The notes: generated by a model not told the origin, from the letters alone. DNA of 64,000 bases from Streptococcus dysgalactiae subsp. dysgalactiae (GCF_900459225.1 NZ_UHFH01000003.1:1208501-1272500), one strand, 5' to 3'. Positions 50,755-61,339 are shown, counted from the first letter of the stretch. Numbers and translations are program-made.

Positions 50755-52164
50755 TCAGATTAACAATTCAAATGGATTTTCCATCAATTTCTTGAGGTCA
50801 ACCATGAATTTTGCACCGTTCATACCGTCTACCAAGCGATGGTCGATGGTTAAGCACATCGCCATAATTGGACGAGCAACAATCTCACCATCCACAACCG
50901 TTGGAGTTGGGATAGTTGCTCCAACACCAAGAATTGCTGAGTTTGGCTGGTTAATAATTGGGTTAAATGTCTTCGTACCAAACATTCCCAAGTTTGTGAT
51001 AGAGAAGGTTGATCCAGACATTTCAGCTGCTTTCAACTTACCAGTTTGCGCTTTTTTAATCACATCTTTTGAAGCAAGCACGAAATCTGACAAGCTCATC
51101 TTATCTGCACCATGGATAACTGGAACAATAAGACCATCATCAAGACCTACAGCAATACCAAGGTTCACAAAGCGGTGCAATTCAATATCATTAGCGTTAT
51201 TGATGAGGGAAGCATTCATGTACTCATGCTCAGGTTTCATCAAAGTTTTAACCACTGCCATACCAATCAAGTCTGTGAAGCTGACTTTAAGGCCTGTTTT
51301 AGCCATGATTGGGTCAATTAACTTCTTACGAAGGGCGATCATTTCTGTCATGTCAATATCGTAATTAAGCGTAAAGGTAGGCGCAGTAAGGTAAGAGTTT
51401 GTCATACCTTTAGAGATTGCCTTACGCATAGCTGACATTGGCTTGTGTTCCACACCCTCTGGAAGCTCAACAACTTTTGCTTCTTTAGCTGCTGGTGCTT
51501 TTGCTTCAGCTGGTTTAGCAGCTTCAAGAATAGCCATGATGTCTTCTTTCATGACCTTACCGTTAAAGCCAGTACCTGAAACAGTCGCCAAGTCGATACC
51601 TTTATCAGCAGCGATTTTACGAGCAAGTGGTGAAGCTTTCGGTTGAGCACCTTTAAAGTTCTCAACATCTTCTTTATGGACACGCCCTTTTGGTCCTGTT
51701 CCTGGAACTTGGCCAAGGTCAATACCCATTTCTGCTGCAACCTTACGTGCAGCTGGAGTAGCACGAACTTTTCCACCATTTCCTTGCGGAATAGCTGTCG
51801 CTGCTACATGAGGAGCTGGACTGGCCACATCTTCTTTTGGAGCTACTGTTGGTCCTGCATCTGCTGAAGCAGGAACTGGAATTTCTGTTGTTTTTTCACT
51901 TGAAGCAATAGTATCTACTGATTCACCTTCTGCACCAATGTAACCGATAACTTCAGTTACAGGTACAGTATCACCAGCTGGACGAACAATTTTCAATAGA
52001 ACACCTGAGTCTTCTGCCTCAAGTTCCATATTGGTTTTATCTGACATGATTTCAAGAAGGACATCACCTTCATTGACGGTATCACCTTCTTGTTTTTTCC
52101 ACTCGATGATCTCGCCCTCTTGCATGTCAACGCCGAGCTTTGGCATAATAATTTCAAATGCCAT
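50755..52164 (-). CDS. acoC: Dihydrolipoamide acetyltransferase (E2)
   Basis: 469 residues. Lipoyl domain 1-78 (Lys43), linker rich in Ala/Pro, then two peripheral-subunit-binding domains in tandem (about 133-170, [20 protein letters not shown], and 177-213, [20 protein letters not shown]). The catalytic domain ends in DHRLVDG (His442). It is the core of the complex and transfers the acetyl group to CoA. Two binding domains on one E2 are more than the usual single one. Confidence 0.95.
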   Translation of the reverse strand: MAFEIIMPKLGVDMQEGEIIEWKKQEGDTVNEGDVLLEIMSDKTNMELEAEDSGVLLKIVRPAGDTVPVTEVIGYIGAEGESVDTIASSEKTTEIPVPASADAGPTVAPKEDVASPAPHVAATAIPQGNGGKVRATPAARKVAAEMGIDLGQVPGTGPKGRVHKEDVENFKGAQPKASPLARKIAADKGIDLATVSGTGFNGKVMKEDIMAILEAAKPAEAKAPAAKEAKVVELPEGVEHKPMSAMRKAISKGMTNSYLTAPTFTLNYDIDMTEMIALRKKLIDPIMAKTGLKVSFTDLIGMAVVKTLMKPEHEYMNASLINNANDIELHRFVNLGIAVGLDDGLIVPVIHGADKMSLSDFVLASKDVIKKAQTGKLKAAEMSGSTFSITNLGMFGTKTFNPIINQPNSAILGVGATIPTPTVVDGEIVARPIMAMCLTIDHRLVDGMNGAKFMVDLKKLMENPFELLI

Positions 52165-52343
52165 TTCTACATCCTTTCACGATTTTATAAGCGCCATCAA
52201 CAGCTCCGTCTTGTTACCTAAAGTAAGATTGACGAAACTGTTGTGACAAGGGATAAGACGATGTAGCCTTTCTTACAATAGGTTTTATCTATCTAAGAAA
52301 TGACTAAGGGATAAGGTCTGTCCTAGACCATATGTCTTATCGC

Positions 52344-53342
52344 CTAGTTGCCTTTGTTTGCCATTTTCACAATAGCAGCTTTGATTTTCTCAACATCTGG
52401 TAAGATCGCTTGTTCAAGTACACGTGCATAAGGTACTGGAACATCTTCACTTGCCAGACGAACGATTGGGTGATCAAGGTAATCAAAGGCTTCACTTTCA
52501 GTAATCATGGTTGCAATTTCCCCAATGAATCCACCTGTTTTGTAAGCATCATTGACAAGCATTAATTTACCTGTTTTCTTAACAGATTCAATGATCAATT
52601 CTTTATCAAGTGGGATGAGGGTACGTGGGTCAACAACTTCAACATTGATACCATCTGCTGCAACTTCTTCAGCCGCTTGAAGAACACGCTCCAACATACG
52701 ACCGTAAGAAACGATTGTCAAGTCAGTACCTTCGCGTTTGATATCACCTTTACCAAGTGGGATATAGAAGTCAGGATCTTGATTAACTTCTTCTTTTTTA
52801 CCATAAAGAGCCTTAGGTTCCATGAAAAGAACAATATTATTATCACGGATAGCTGATTTCAATAATCCTTTTGCTTCGTTCGCATTACCTGGAGCGACAA
52901 CTTTAATTCCTGGAATATGAGTTAACCATGCTTCAAGAGATTGTGAGTGTTGCGCAGCGGAACCAATACCAGAACCTGATGCTACACGGAATGTTACAGG
53001 GGTAATAAGGCCTCCACCAAACATGTAGTTATTTTTAGCACCGTTATTCACGATAGCGTCCATCATGATGGTAAGGAAATCCATAAAGGTAACGTCAACA
53101 ATTGGACGAAGTCCTGTAATCGCTGCACCAATAGCTGCACCAGAGATAGCTGCTTCTGAAATTGGTGTGTCTTTAACACGTTTAGGACCAAATTCTTCAA
53201 TCATTCCAACAGAAGTACCAAAGTCTCCTCCGTATACCCCTACGTCTTCACCCATAAGGAAAATGTTTTCATCCTTGCGCATTTCCTCAGTCATAGCAAG
53301 GTTGACTGCTTCACGCAAAGCCATTAATTTTGTTTCTGACAT
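52344..53342 (-). CDS. acoB: TPP-dependent dehydrogenase E1 beta subunit
   Basis: 332 residues. MGEDVGVYGGDFGTSVGM, the FMDFLTIMMD region and VVDPRTLIPLDKELI are typical of E1 beta. It pairs with acoA to decarboxylate pyruvate (or acetoin). The 58-base gap to acoA and the shared strand show one operon. Confidence 0.95.
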   Translation of the reverse strand: MSETKLMALREAVNLAMTEEMRKDENIFLMGEDVGVYGGDFGTSVGMIEEFGPKRVKDTPISEAAISGAAIGAAITGLRPIVDVTFMDFLTIMMDAIVNNGAKNNYMFGGGLITPVTFRVASGSGIGSAAQHSQSLEAWLTHIPGIKVVAPGNANEAKGLLKSAIRDNNIVLFMEPKALYGKKEEVNQDPDFYIPLGKGDIKREGTDLTIVSYGRMLERVLQAAEEVAADGINVEVVDPRTLIPLDKELIIESVKKTGKLMLVNDAYKTGGFIGEIATMITESEAFDYLDHPIVRLASEDVPVPYARVLEQAILPDVEKIKAAIVKMANKGN

Positions 53343-53400
53343 AATTTTTATTTCTCCATTTATTATTCAAATACGATTGCTTCTTACTGACAAGGTGATA

Positions 53401-54369
53401 TTAGTCAACCCAAACGTCTTCGAAGGCTACTGAAAGTTCTGGATCTGGACTATTTTGTGCAAATTCGTAAGCATCGTCAACCTCTTTTTTGACTTGTGCT
53501 TGAATAGCATCCAATTCGTCATCAGTGGCAATGCCTTCGCTTGTCAGATAAGTACGATATTTGATCATTGGATCTTTTTCTTTCCACTCATCAACTTCTT
53601 CTTTAGTACGGTATTTACCAGCATCTGCAGTTGAGTGACCAAACCAACGGTATGATTCTACCTCAACAATAGCTGGGCCATTTCCGCCACGAACATGCTC
53701 AACAGCTTTGCCCATTGTTTCATAGACAGCCATCAAGTCATTTCCATCTTCACAGTAGAATCCTGGAATACCGTAAGCTTCTGCACGTGTGTATAAATGC
53801 GGTGTGTTTGTCGCATTGTTAATGCTCATGGAGATTCCATAACGGTTATTAATGATAAAGAAAATAACAGGAAGTTTCCATGTTGCAGCCATATTGACAG
53901 ACTCGTGGAATGATCCTTCATTAGTAGCACCATCGCCTGAGAAAGCAACAGCAATGTTGTTAGTTCCTTTATATTGTTGGGTAAGCGCTGCACCTACTGC
54001 AAGAGCGTAACCACCACCAACGATACCATTGGTACCATAGTTTCCTTTTTCAAAGTCAGCCAAGTGCATTGAGCCACCGCGTCCTTTAGAGACACCAGTT
54101 GCTTTACCTGCAAGTTCAGCCATCATTTTGTTAAGGTCCATATCTTTTGCGATTGATTGACCATGTCCACGGTGATTTGAGAAAATAATATCATCGTAAG
54201 TCAAGTGAGCCACTGCACCAACATTAGCTGCTTCTTCACCAACAGAGAAGTGAGTCATCCCTTGTACAAATCCACGACGGACGAGTTTATTAATACGTGA
54301 ATCAAATTCACGAATACGTTCCATTTTAAGGAACATATCCAAATGTTGTTCTTTAGAAACTGTTACCAT
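53401..54369 (-). CDS. acoA: TPP-dependent dehydrogenase E1 alpha subunit
   Basis: About 322 residues from ATG 54369, five bases after GGAGG (the frame extends four codons to 54381). The TPP motif is FSGDGATNEGSFHESVNMAATWKLPVIFFIINN (first 20 considered), and FWFGH-like YRWFGHSTAD binds the cofactor side. It is the first gene of acoABCL. A cre-like site lies about 65 bases upstream. Whether the substrate is pyruvate or acetoin is not clear from sequence. I see no second pyruvate dehydrogenase in the window. Confidence 0.95.
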   Translation of the reverse strand: MVTVSKEQHLDMFLKMERIREFDSRINKLVRRGFVQGMTHFSVGEEAANVGAVAHLTYDDIIFSNHRGHGQSIAKDMDLNKMMAELAGKATGVSKGRGGSMHLADFEKGNYGTNGIVGGGYALAVGAALTQQYKGTNNIAVAFSGDGATNEGSFHESVNMAATWKLPVIFFIINNRYGISMSINNATNTPHLYTRAEAYGIPGFYCEDGNDLMAVYETMGKAVEHVRGGNGPAIVEVESYRWFGHSTADAGKYRTKEEVDEWKEKDPMIKYRTYLTSEGIATDDELDAIQAQVKKEVDDAYEFAQNSPDPELSVAFEDVWVD

Positions 54370-54432
54370 TTTGGCCTCCATATTATCATATTACTTTCCT
54401 ATGATAAAACTTTTTTTCACAATTTGCAAATA

Positions 54433-54448
54433 ATTAAATCGCTTTCTT
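54433..54448 (-). promoter_or_regulatory. cre-like site upstream of acoABCL
   Basis: ATTAAATCGCTTTCTT (plus strand) matches the CcpA consensus except at the third base. It fits carbon catabolite control of the complex. Confidence 0.45.
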
Positions 54449-54617
54449 CCTTATCTTGTCTGATTTTATGGAATTGTAATAGTTTGTGAAGTCACAAACA
54501 AATCTGTACTAATAAATTTCAAAATAATATATAACAGTTCAGTATTTCACTAATCTTTCCTCAAAAAATGCGTCATTTTAAAATCTCTTTTACCGCTTCA
54601 AACAAGTTTCAAAGCCA

Positions 54618-54656
54618 TAAAAATAAGCCTAGCAAAAATGCTAAAGCTTGTTTTTA
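54618..54656 (-). terminator. Terminator overlapping the ABC-F stop codon
   Basis: AAAAATAAGCCTAGC pairs with GCTAAAGCTTGTTTTT with one or two mismatches around loop AAAAAT. The gene's TAA lies in the stem. Confidence 0.7.
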
Positions 54657-56567
54657 TGATTCTATTTGTTCAGCGATGCTTTCCCATTCTTCCATGAGAA
54701 GCTGTTGTTCTTGATCCAATTGGTCCCACTCTTCTTGCCATGTCATTAACTGAATTGTATCATTGCAAGCATGCATGTCTTCTTGAATAGCACCAATACG
54801 CTCTTCAATGATTTCCAATCTTGCTTCAATCTCCTCATATCGTCGAGCCAAGCGACGACGCTCTTTTTGATTAGCTTTTTGTAGCTGATAATCAGTGGCA
54901 GAGGCTTCTACTGTTACTGTTTCCTCAACATCCTCTCCTGCTGCTAGGCGGGCTAATTCTTCTAGTTCTGCCTTTTTCTCAAGGTAATAATCATAGTCAC
55001 CTAAGTAAAGTGTTGAACCTTTTTCAGTAATTTCTAACACTTTGGTCGCTAAACGATTAATAAAATAGCGGTCATGACTGACAAAAAGTAAAGTGCCATC
55101 AAAATCTATCAGAGCATTTTCGAGCACTTCCTTGCTATCAATATCCAAATGGTTAGTCGGCTCGTCCAAAACAAGAAAATTATTGTTTTCCATAGATAAC
55201 TTTGCAAGAAGAAGACGGGCTTTTTCGCCACCTGACAGCATGGACACCGATTTTTTGACATCATCTCCAGAGAAGAGAAAGGCTCCTAATCGGTTTCTGA
55301 TATCGACTTCTGGAGTGGTTGAAAAGTCCTGCCATAATTCTTCCAAAACCATATTGCTTGGCGTCAAATGCGATTGAGTTTGGTCATAATAACCTGTTTC
55401 GACATTGGCACCATACTTGAGTTGTCCTTTGAGCAAAGGCAATTGTCCAATAATCGACTTGATTAAGGTCGATTTACCAATACCATTTGGCCCTACAACG
55501 GCAATAGCATCCAACTTATTGATATCTACATTAATAGGTTCGGACAAGACTTGGTCTCCATAACCGATCGCTGCTTCCTCAACTCTTAGCACAACATTTC
55601 CTGATGGTTTTTCTGCATGAAATGTCATATGAGCAGATTTACGCCCACTTGTGGGTTTGTCCAAACGCTCTATTTTTTCCAATTGCTTGCGCCTAGCCTG
55701 AGCCCTTTTTGTGGTAGAGGCCCTGACAATGTTTTTTTGAACAAAATCTTCTAGCTTGGCAATTTCTTTTTGTTGTTTATCGAACTGTTTTTCTTCGGCT
55801 ACTAGTTTTTCAGCTTTTAAGGCCATAAAACGAGAATAGTTACCACTATACCGATCTAAACCGTTAGGCGTCAAATCTAAGGTCACGGTCGCCACTTTGT
55901 CTAGAAAATAACGGTCGTGACTCACAATGATTAGAGCTCCTTGATAATTGGCCAAGTAGTTCTCTAACCAGGCAATGGTTTCAATATCTAAGTGGTTTGT
56001 TGGCTCATCAAGGACCAATAGTTCTGGCTTTTCTAACAACATCTTGGCCAAGGCTAAACGGGTATTTTGTCCGCCAGACAACTCAGCGATAGTCATCTGC
56101 CACATGCTTTCATCAAATTTAAAACCATTTAAAATGGCTTTAATCTCAGCTTCATATGTAAAGCCGCCTTGCTGACGAAAACGTTCTGCTAAAAGATCAT
56201 AATCCATCATCAGCCGTGTTAAGTCCTGACCTGAAACGGTTACCATATCCATTTCCATCTGACGGAGACGCTTTTCATCTTGGCGTAATGCTTCGAAAAC
56301 CTTGAGCATTTCCTCATATATCGTTTTATCTGATTCAAAATGACTATTTTGAGCCAGATAAGACAAGGTTAGGTCTTTTTTAGTATTAATTTCTCCGCTC
56401 GTTGGCGTTTCTTCACCAACCAATAATTTTAGTAAAGTGGACTTGCCAGCTCCATTAGGACCAACCAAGGCAATGCGGTCACGTTCATCAACTTGCAGTG
56501 ATATGTTTTGAAAAAGAACATCTCCTGAGAAAGAGCGTTCTAACTTGTTTCCTTGTAAAATAATCAT
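54654..56567 (-). CDS. ABC-F family ATPase
   Basis: A soluble 637-residue protein with two ABC domains: Walker A GPNGAGKST and signature LSGGQNTRLAL with LDEPTNHLD in the first, and GPNGIGKST, LSGGEKARLLL and LDEPTNHLD in the second. The linker between them is the charged P-site tRNA interaction motif region. The C-terminal extension (about 560-637) is a coiled coil. It is close to YdiF-type translation factors and not to a known resistance member. Confidence 0.92.
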   Translation of the reverse strand: MIILQGNKLERSFSGDVLFQNISLQVDERDRIALVGPNGAGKSTLLKLLVGEETPTSGEINTKKDLTLSYLAQNSHFESDKTIYEEMLKVFEALRQDEKRLRQMEMDMVTVSGQDLTRLMMDYDLLAERFRQQGGFTYEAEIKAILNGFKFDESMWQMTIAELSGGQNTRLALAKMLLEKPELLVLDEPTNHLDIETIAWLENYLANYQGALIIVSHDRYFLDKVATVTLDLTPNGLDRYSGNYSRFMALKAEKLVAEEKQFDKQQKEIAKLEDFVQKNIVRASTTKRAQARRKQLEKIERLDKPTSGRKSAHMTFHAEKPSGNVVLRVEEAAIGYGDQVLSEPINVDINKLDAIAVVGPNGIGKSTLIKSIIGQLPLLKGQLKYGANVETGYYDQTQSHLTPSNMVLEELWQDFSTTPEVDIRNRLGAFLFSGDDVKKSVSMLSGGEKARLLLAKLSMENNNFLVLDEPTNHLDIDSKEVLENALIDFDGTLLFVSHDRYFINRLATKVLEITEKGSTLYLGDYDYYLEKKAELEELARLAAGEDVEETVTVEASATDYQLQKANQKERRRLARRYEEIEARLEIIEERIGAIQEDMHACNDTIQLMTWQEEWDQLDQEQQLLMEEWESIAEQIES

Positions 56568-56644
56568 ACTTTCATTCTAACAAAAAAATGCCCTTTTGAG
56601 GACATTTTCAATCTAGTTTCCAAAAGAAATCTAACTCTTTTAAG

Positions 56645-56938
56645 TCATCGATGATCTTCTTGAGCACTAGCAAGGAAAGTCGAATGCCTTTTATCACTTT
56701 GATGATGCATCTTTGCAGATGGCTTTTGTGTTAAGGTATCAAAAATTTGCACCACTTGCTCAGTAACTGTCGAGATTTTATTGGCCAAAACGGAATCACT
56801 GTGATTAGAATAATAAATCAGCCCTATAATAATAATCGTTACTAATAAGACAGTTTGTAAAAACCCTTTGATAAGATGCCAAAATATTTTCACTATTAGC
56901 TTAGGAAGCCACAAAATGATCGCCAGTAATTGTTTCAT
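56645..56938 (-). CDS. Small single-pass or hairpin membrane protein
   Basis: 97 residues. Two hydrophobic stretches at about 3-20 and 27-43, then a hydrophilic tail with HHQSDKRHSTF. No family is recognised. It lies between an esterase gene (29 bases upstream) and the ABC-F gene on the same strand, and may be co-transcribed with the esterase. Confidence 0.6.
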   Translation of the reverse strand: MKQLLAIILWLPKLIVKIFWHLIKGFLQTVLLVTIIIIGLIYYSNHSDSVLANKISTVTEQVVQIFDTLTQKPSAKMHHQSDKRHSTFLASAQEDHR

Positions 56939-56967
56939 TCGTCACCTCATGTTGTACTAGGAAATGG

Positions 56968-57753
56968 TTAAGACAACCTTTCTTCTTTTTGGTAGTTTAT
57001 CGGTAACCACTCTAACAGAGCTTCTAATTGCTGGTTCCAATAGTACCACTCATGTTTACCATGACCTTTATGATAGTCAATGTCAAGACCTTGAGCTCGA
57101 AAATCAGCAATAGCTTTTTCATTAGCGGCAAAAAGGAAATCCTCATAACCACACCAAGCATAGAACTTAGACTTGCGATCACTCTCGCTTACCATCGTTT
57201 TAAGGTAATGCCTTTTAAGATTAGAGTCGTCAAAGGCTCCAAAAACACCTTGCCAATAGGCTGGTTCTCCTAGTTGTCCCTCAAGTAAGATCTCCGGAGA
57301 AAAATCCAAAGCTCCTGAAAACGAGGCCGCATAAGAAAAGCGATTGCTTTTGAGTGCCCACTTAAAGGCTCCATAACCTCCCATTGACAGACCAGCAACG
57401 AACGTTTTTTCACGTTTCTGGGTCATATTAGGAAAGAAAGATGCTAAGACCTGTGGTAACTCTTGTGACAACGCCTGATAATAGTTAAGCCCATAAGCCG
57501 TGTCTGTATACCAACCTAGGTCTGTCGAAGGCATAACGACTATCAAATTGGTATGCCGCAACAAGCGTTCAATATCCGTTCGCTTTTGCCAAGAGTTTTC
57601 ATTGCCTCCCATCCCATGTAGTAGGTATAAAACTGGAATATCTTTGTCCCCTTGTTCTTCTTTAGAGATTTCCGATTGATCAGGATAAATAACCTGAACC
57701 CTACGCTCCATCTCTAAAACCGTTGAATGGTATTCAATCGAAATACTTGCCAT
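56968..57753 (-). CDS. estA: Esterase (FrmB/tributyrin-esterase type alpha/beta-hydrolase)
   Basis: 261 residues, no signal peptide. YLLHGMGGNENSW forms the oxyanion hole, the nucleophile is Ser123 in VAGLSMGGYGAFKWAL, and the late GHGKHEWYYW holds the catalytic His. The same layout is found in streptococcal and lactococcal tributyrin esterases. Confidence 0.88.
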   Translation of the reverse strand: MASISIEYHSTVLEMERRVQVIYPDQSEISKEEQGDKDIPVLYLLHGMGGNENSWQKRTDIERLLRHTNLIVVMPSTDLGWYTDTAYGLNYYQALSQELPQVLASFFPNMTQKREKTFVAGLSMGGYGAFKWALKSNRFSYAASFSGALDFSPEILLEGQLGEPAYWQGVFGAFDDSNLKRHYLKTMVSESDRKSKFYAWCGYEDFLFAANEKAIADFRAQGLDIDYHKGHGKHEWYYWNQQLEALLEWLPINYQKEERLS

Positions 57754-57802
57754 AACAGATGCTCCTTTACTTGATTTTCATGTTTTATAAACAAGCTTAA
57801 AC

Positions 57803-57838
57803 CAAAGAAGGTTGGCAATCAAGGCCTAACCTTCTTTT
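57803..57838 (-). terminator. Terminator after rnjB
   Basis: AAAGAAGGTTGGC pairs with GCCTAACCTTCTTT, 12-13 bp with one wobble, U-rich end on the minus strand. Confidence 0.75.
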
Positions 57839-57841
57839 ACA

Positions 57842-59503
57842 TTAGCGAACTTCCATGACCACAGGTAGAATAGCTGGGCGTCGTTTGGTTTGTTCAAATA
57901 AGAATTTAGACAAATCATCTCTGACATTCCCTTTTAATTCTCCCCAATCAAAGGTATCTTTTTGGAGATAGGCTTCAACCGTTTTATTGACCAATTCAGC
58001 ACTTTCTCTTAAAATATCACGGCTTTTCTTAACATAGACAAATCCGCGAGTGTTCACCTTGGCTTTTGAAATAATGCGTTTTTCTTTTTTGGAAACTGTA
58101 ATAGCAACAATAAAGATACCATCTTCTGACAAGACTTTACGGTCTCTTAATACAATATTACCAACGTCACCGATAGCATTCCCATCAATCATGACATCGC
58201 TGGCAGGCACACTTCCTTCATGGAGGAAGCCTTCCTCATTAAGAACCATGATATCGCCGCGTTTCATAATATGAATATTTTCAGGGAAAATGCCGACCTC
58301 TTCAGCTAACTTAGCATGAGCAGCTAGGTCACGGTACTCTCCCTGAACGGGGAAGAGATACTGAGGCTTCGTTAAATTAATCAACAGTTGCAAATCACGT
58401 CCATTCGCATGGCCTGAGACACGTAAGTTTTGGGTAATTAATTTGACAGAACCACCAGCCTTGTAAATCAAGTTTTCAACACGCGCCACCATAGCTTCTT
58501 TTGCAGTACTTGGGGTTGTCACGATGTAAACAAGATCGCCTTCTTTAATCTGAACATAACGATGACGTCCCGCTGCCATTTTTTGCAAACTGTTGATAGG
58601 CTCACCCATGCGACCAGCCTCAAGAATAATAAGTTCGTGGTCTTCGAACTTAAACATGTCTTTTGGCTTGATCAGCAAACGCTCGTCTGTAATCATCAAT
58701 TTTTTCAATCGTAGAGCTGTTCGTACAATATTTTCAACGTCTGTTCCCGTTAAGACCACACGACGTCCATAGGCAACAGCTGAATCAAAGACCTGCTGGA
58801 TACGGACAAGGTTAGACGCCACTGCCGCCACAATAACACGGCCATCAGCATCTGCAATAACACTATCCATTTCTTCCCCAACTTCAGATTCACTAGCAAT
58901 CTGATCGTTGCTAGTGGCATTTGCAGAATCAGACAAAAGCGCTAAGACGCCTTCTTTCCCAATCTCAGCTAGACGTAGTAAATCCGTCTGGTAACCTTCA
59001 CGGGCCGCCTGGTCAAACTTGAAGTCACCGGTATAAACAATGTTTCCTTTATCTGTGCCAATCACTACCCCCATGCTTTCCGGAATAGAGTGTGTTGTTT
59101 TAAAGAAGGACACCAAGCCATCTTTAAATTCGATTTCTGTTTCACTATCCACCACATGGAAATTGTTAAATTTCTTAGTGTTATTATTGCCTTTGACAAA
59201 TAATTTTGCCAACTCAATGGTCAATTCAGATCCAAAGACAGGAGCCGATACTTCTGACAATAAATAAGGTAAGGCACCAATGGCATCTGCATGCCCATGG
59301 CTCAAGAAAATCCCTTGGACCTTGTCTTTGTTTTCAATCACATAGTCTAAATTGGGGATAACTAAATCAACCCCAAGTTGTTCATTTTCTGGGTATTTAA
59401 GCCCAGCATCCAAAATAAACATGGAATCGTTAATTTCTACCAAATAGAAGTTCTTTCCGTATTCACGGACCCCTCCTAAGGCAATCAATTTGATATCAGT
59501 CAT
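57842..59503 (-). CDS. rnjB: Ribonuclease J2-like protein
   Basis: 553 residues: beta-lactamase fold, beta-CASP domain and C-terminal domain. The metal motif HxHxDH of RNase J1 reads SHGHADAIG here (His69, His71, Asp73, Ala74), so the last histidine is missing. That substitution marks RNase J2, which works mainly as a partner of J1 in RNA decay and processing. The usual J1 neighbour, rpoY, is not upstream. The name J2 is inferred from this residue and the position near acoABCL. Confidence 0.85.
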   Translation of the reverse strand: MTDIKLIALGGVREYGKNFYLVEINDSMFILDAGLKYPENEQLGVDLVIPNLDYVIENKDKVQGIFLSHGHADAIGALPYLLSEVSAPVFGSELTIELAKLFVKGNNNTKKFNNFHVVDSETEIEFKDGLVSFFKTTHSIPESMGVVIGTDKGNIVYTGDFKFDQAAREGYQTDLLRLAEIGKEGVLALLSDSANATSNDQIASESEVGEEMDSVIADADGRVIVAAVASNLVRIQQVFDSAVAYGRRVVLTGTDVENIVRTALRLKKLMITDERLLIKPKDMFKFEDHELIILEAGRMGEPINSLQKMAAGRHRYVQIKEGDLVYIVTTPSTAKEAMVARVENLIYKAGGSVKLITQNLRVSGHANGRDLQLLINLTKPQYLFPVQGEYRDLAAHAKLAEEVGIFPENIHIMKRGDIMVLNEEGFLHEGSVPASDVMIDGNAIGDVGNIVLRDRKVLSEDGIFIVAITVSKKEKRIISKAKVNTRGFVYVKKSRDILRESAELVNKTVEAYLQKDTFDWGELKGNVRDDLSKFLFEQTKRRPAILPVVMEVR

Positions 59504-59714
59504 GATACTCCTCTAATATTTAATATTTTTTATTACAAACGGTCCTTACGAAGTAAGTCGAATTACTGTTATGTAGCTAAGCTACTATCCTTTATAGTAT
59601 ATCATATTTTAGGCAGTTTTTCGCTAAATAGTCTTGGTACTTTCAGATTATTTTCATGACAAGCATCCAAAAAACCATTGGATGAAGGTTCTCCAATGGT
59701 CACGTTTGAACAGA

Positions 59715-60473
59715 TTAATCAAAAAGCTGGTAATAATCGGCAATGGTTAGTTGGGCCTTATCAGCTTGATTGAGATCTTTGATGATTTTCCCATTTTTCA
59801 TCACAATGAGGCGGTTGCCATAAGTTAAGGCATCTTCCAGATGATGGGTAATCATCAGAGCTGTTAAATGATCCCTTGTCACAAATTCATCGGTTAAGCG
59901 CATCAAGGACTGACTTGTTTTAGGATCTAGAGCAGCGGTATGCTCATCTAGCAACAATAATTCTGGTTTTTTCAGGGTTGCCATTAATAAACTTAAAGCC
60001 TGCCTTTGACCTCCTGATAGGAGACCGGTTGGTGTTTCCAAATGCTTTTCTAAGCCGTTCCCTGTTCGTTTAACCAAGTCTTCAAAACTAGCTAAGTGCT
60101 CTGTTATTTTCCGAGAAACTAAAGAGCGTTTTTCACCTCTTTGTTGAGCAATTAAGAGATTTTCAGACACAGTCATTCGAGGAGCTGTTCCCATTTTAGG
60201 GTCTTGGAAAACACGTGATAAATAAAGAGCTCTTTTTTCAGCGGGCCAGGTCGTCACATCTTGCCCTAGAATCTTGATTTGCCCCCTCGTTAACATGAGA
60301 GTCCCCGCGATGACATTAAAGAGAGTGGACTTGCCAGCCCCATTCCCACCTAAGATCGTTAAAAAATCGTGTTCATAAATCGTCAATGAGACATCGTCTA
60401 AAATAGTTTTAATATCATCAAAACCGTTATTCACTTCCACTGTCGCATGGATTAATTCAATAATTGCTGTCAT
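59715..60473 (-). CDS. trpZ: ABC transporter ATP-binding protein, TrpXYZ-type
   Basis: 252 residues. Walker A GGNGAGKST, Q-loop VFQDPKMG, signature LSGGQRQAL and Walker B LLLLDEHTAALDP. It overlaps the permease gene by four bases. It energises uptake of an aromatic amino acid, by context tryptophan. Confidence 0.9.
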   Translation of the reverse strand: MTAIIELIHATVEVNNGFDDIKTILDDVSLTIYEHDFLTILGGNGAGKSTLFNVIAGTLMLTRGQIKILGQDVTTWPAEKRALYLSRVFQDPKMGTAPRMTVSENLLIAQQRGEKRSLVSRKITEHLASFEDLVKRTGNGLEKHLETPTGLLSGGQRQALSLLMATLKKPELLLLDEHTAALDPKTSQSLMRLTDEFVTRDHLTALMITHHLEDALTYGNRLIVMKNGKIIKDLNQADKAQLTIADYYQLFD

Positions 60474-61339
60474 CGTGATAACCTCATCCCTTTAAAAAAG
60501 CGCTGCTTCAACACTGGAACCATCAGACATAGCGCTAAGACGAGAGCACTAAACAGTTTTAGATAATTAGTGTTAAAACCTAAAGCAATAACCGTTGAAA
60601 TCAAAAATTGATAAAGAATTGATCCTACGACAATAGCAATCAAGCGTTCCAATAGTGTTAAACTTGTGGAATAAAGGACTTCTCCAACAATAATACTTGC
60701 TAAACCAATAACAATAACCCCAATCCCTTTTGACACGTCCGCATAGCCATCTTGTTGACTAACCAAGGCACCTGATAAAGCAATCAAAGCATTAGACACC
60801 ACTAATCCCATCACTTCCATACGGTCGGTCTTAATTCCAAAACTCTTAGCCATGTCCCTATTGTCACCCGTGGCAATATAGGCTTGTCCAAGATTAGTAT
60901 ATAGAAAATAAATCAAGAGGCTAATCACCATAACAACTGCAATTAGGCCTGTGAGTAGGCTATTAACGTCTGCTGAAAAAGGCAAGTAGTCTTGGATACG
61001 TCTGCTCTCATGTAAGCCCAAATTAGCCTTCCCCATCACCATTAGCATAATAGAATTACAAGAGGTCATGACTAAGATTCCAGCTAAAATCGTTGGGATT
61101 TTTCCTTTAGTGTATAAGAGACCTGTCAATAAACCTGCCAGAGCTCCCGCAATCATCCCAAGGACAGTTGCTACCAAAGGATTCCAACCTAAACTTATTG
61201 CGGTAATGGTAACAGCACCTCCTAAGGGAAAGGAACCTTCAGTGGTCATGTCTGGAAAATTTAAAATTCTAAACGTTAGGTAAATACCTAATCCCAAAAT
61301 CCCCCAAAAGAGACCTTGTGAAACTGATGAAATAATCAT
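60470..61339 (-). CDS. trpY: ABC transporter permease, TrpXYZ-type
   Basis: 289 residues, about eight membrane segments, similar in pattern to the branched-chain amino acid permease fold (for example FPDMTTEGSFPLGGAVTITA near the start). It lies between the solute-binding and ATPase genes in one operon. AAAGGAA precedes the ATG. Confidence 0.9.
   Translation of the reverse strand: MIISSVSQGLFWGILGLGIYLTFRILNFPDMTTEGSFPLGGAVTITAISLGWNPLVATVLGMIAGALAGLLTGLLYTKGKIPTILAGILVMTSCNSIMLMVMGKANLGLHESRRIQDYLPFSADVNSLLTGLIAVVMVISLLIYFLYTNLGQAYIATGDNRDMAKSFGIKTDRMEVMGLVVSNALIALSGALVSQQDGYADVSKGIGVIVIGLASIIVGEVLYSTSLTLLERLIAIVVGSILYQFLISTVIALGFNTNYLKLFSALVLALCLMVPVLKQRFFKGMRLSR

Noticed and set aside
59504-59714. 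rpoY gene expected upstream of an RNase J1 gene
   Set aside because: No matching frame is present, one reason to call the gene RNase J2.
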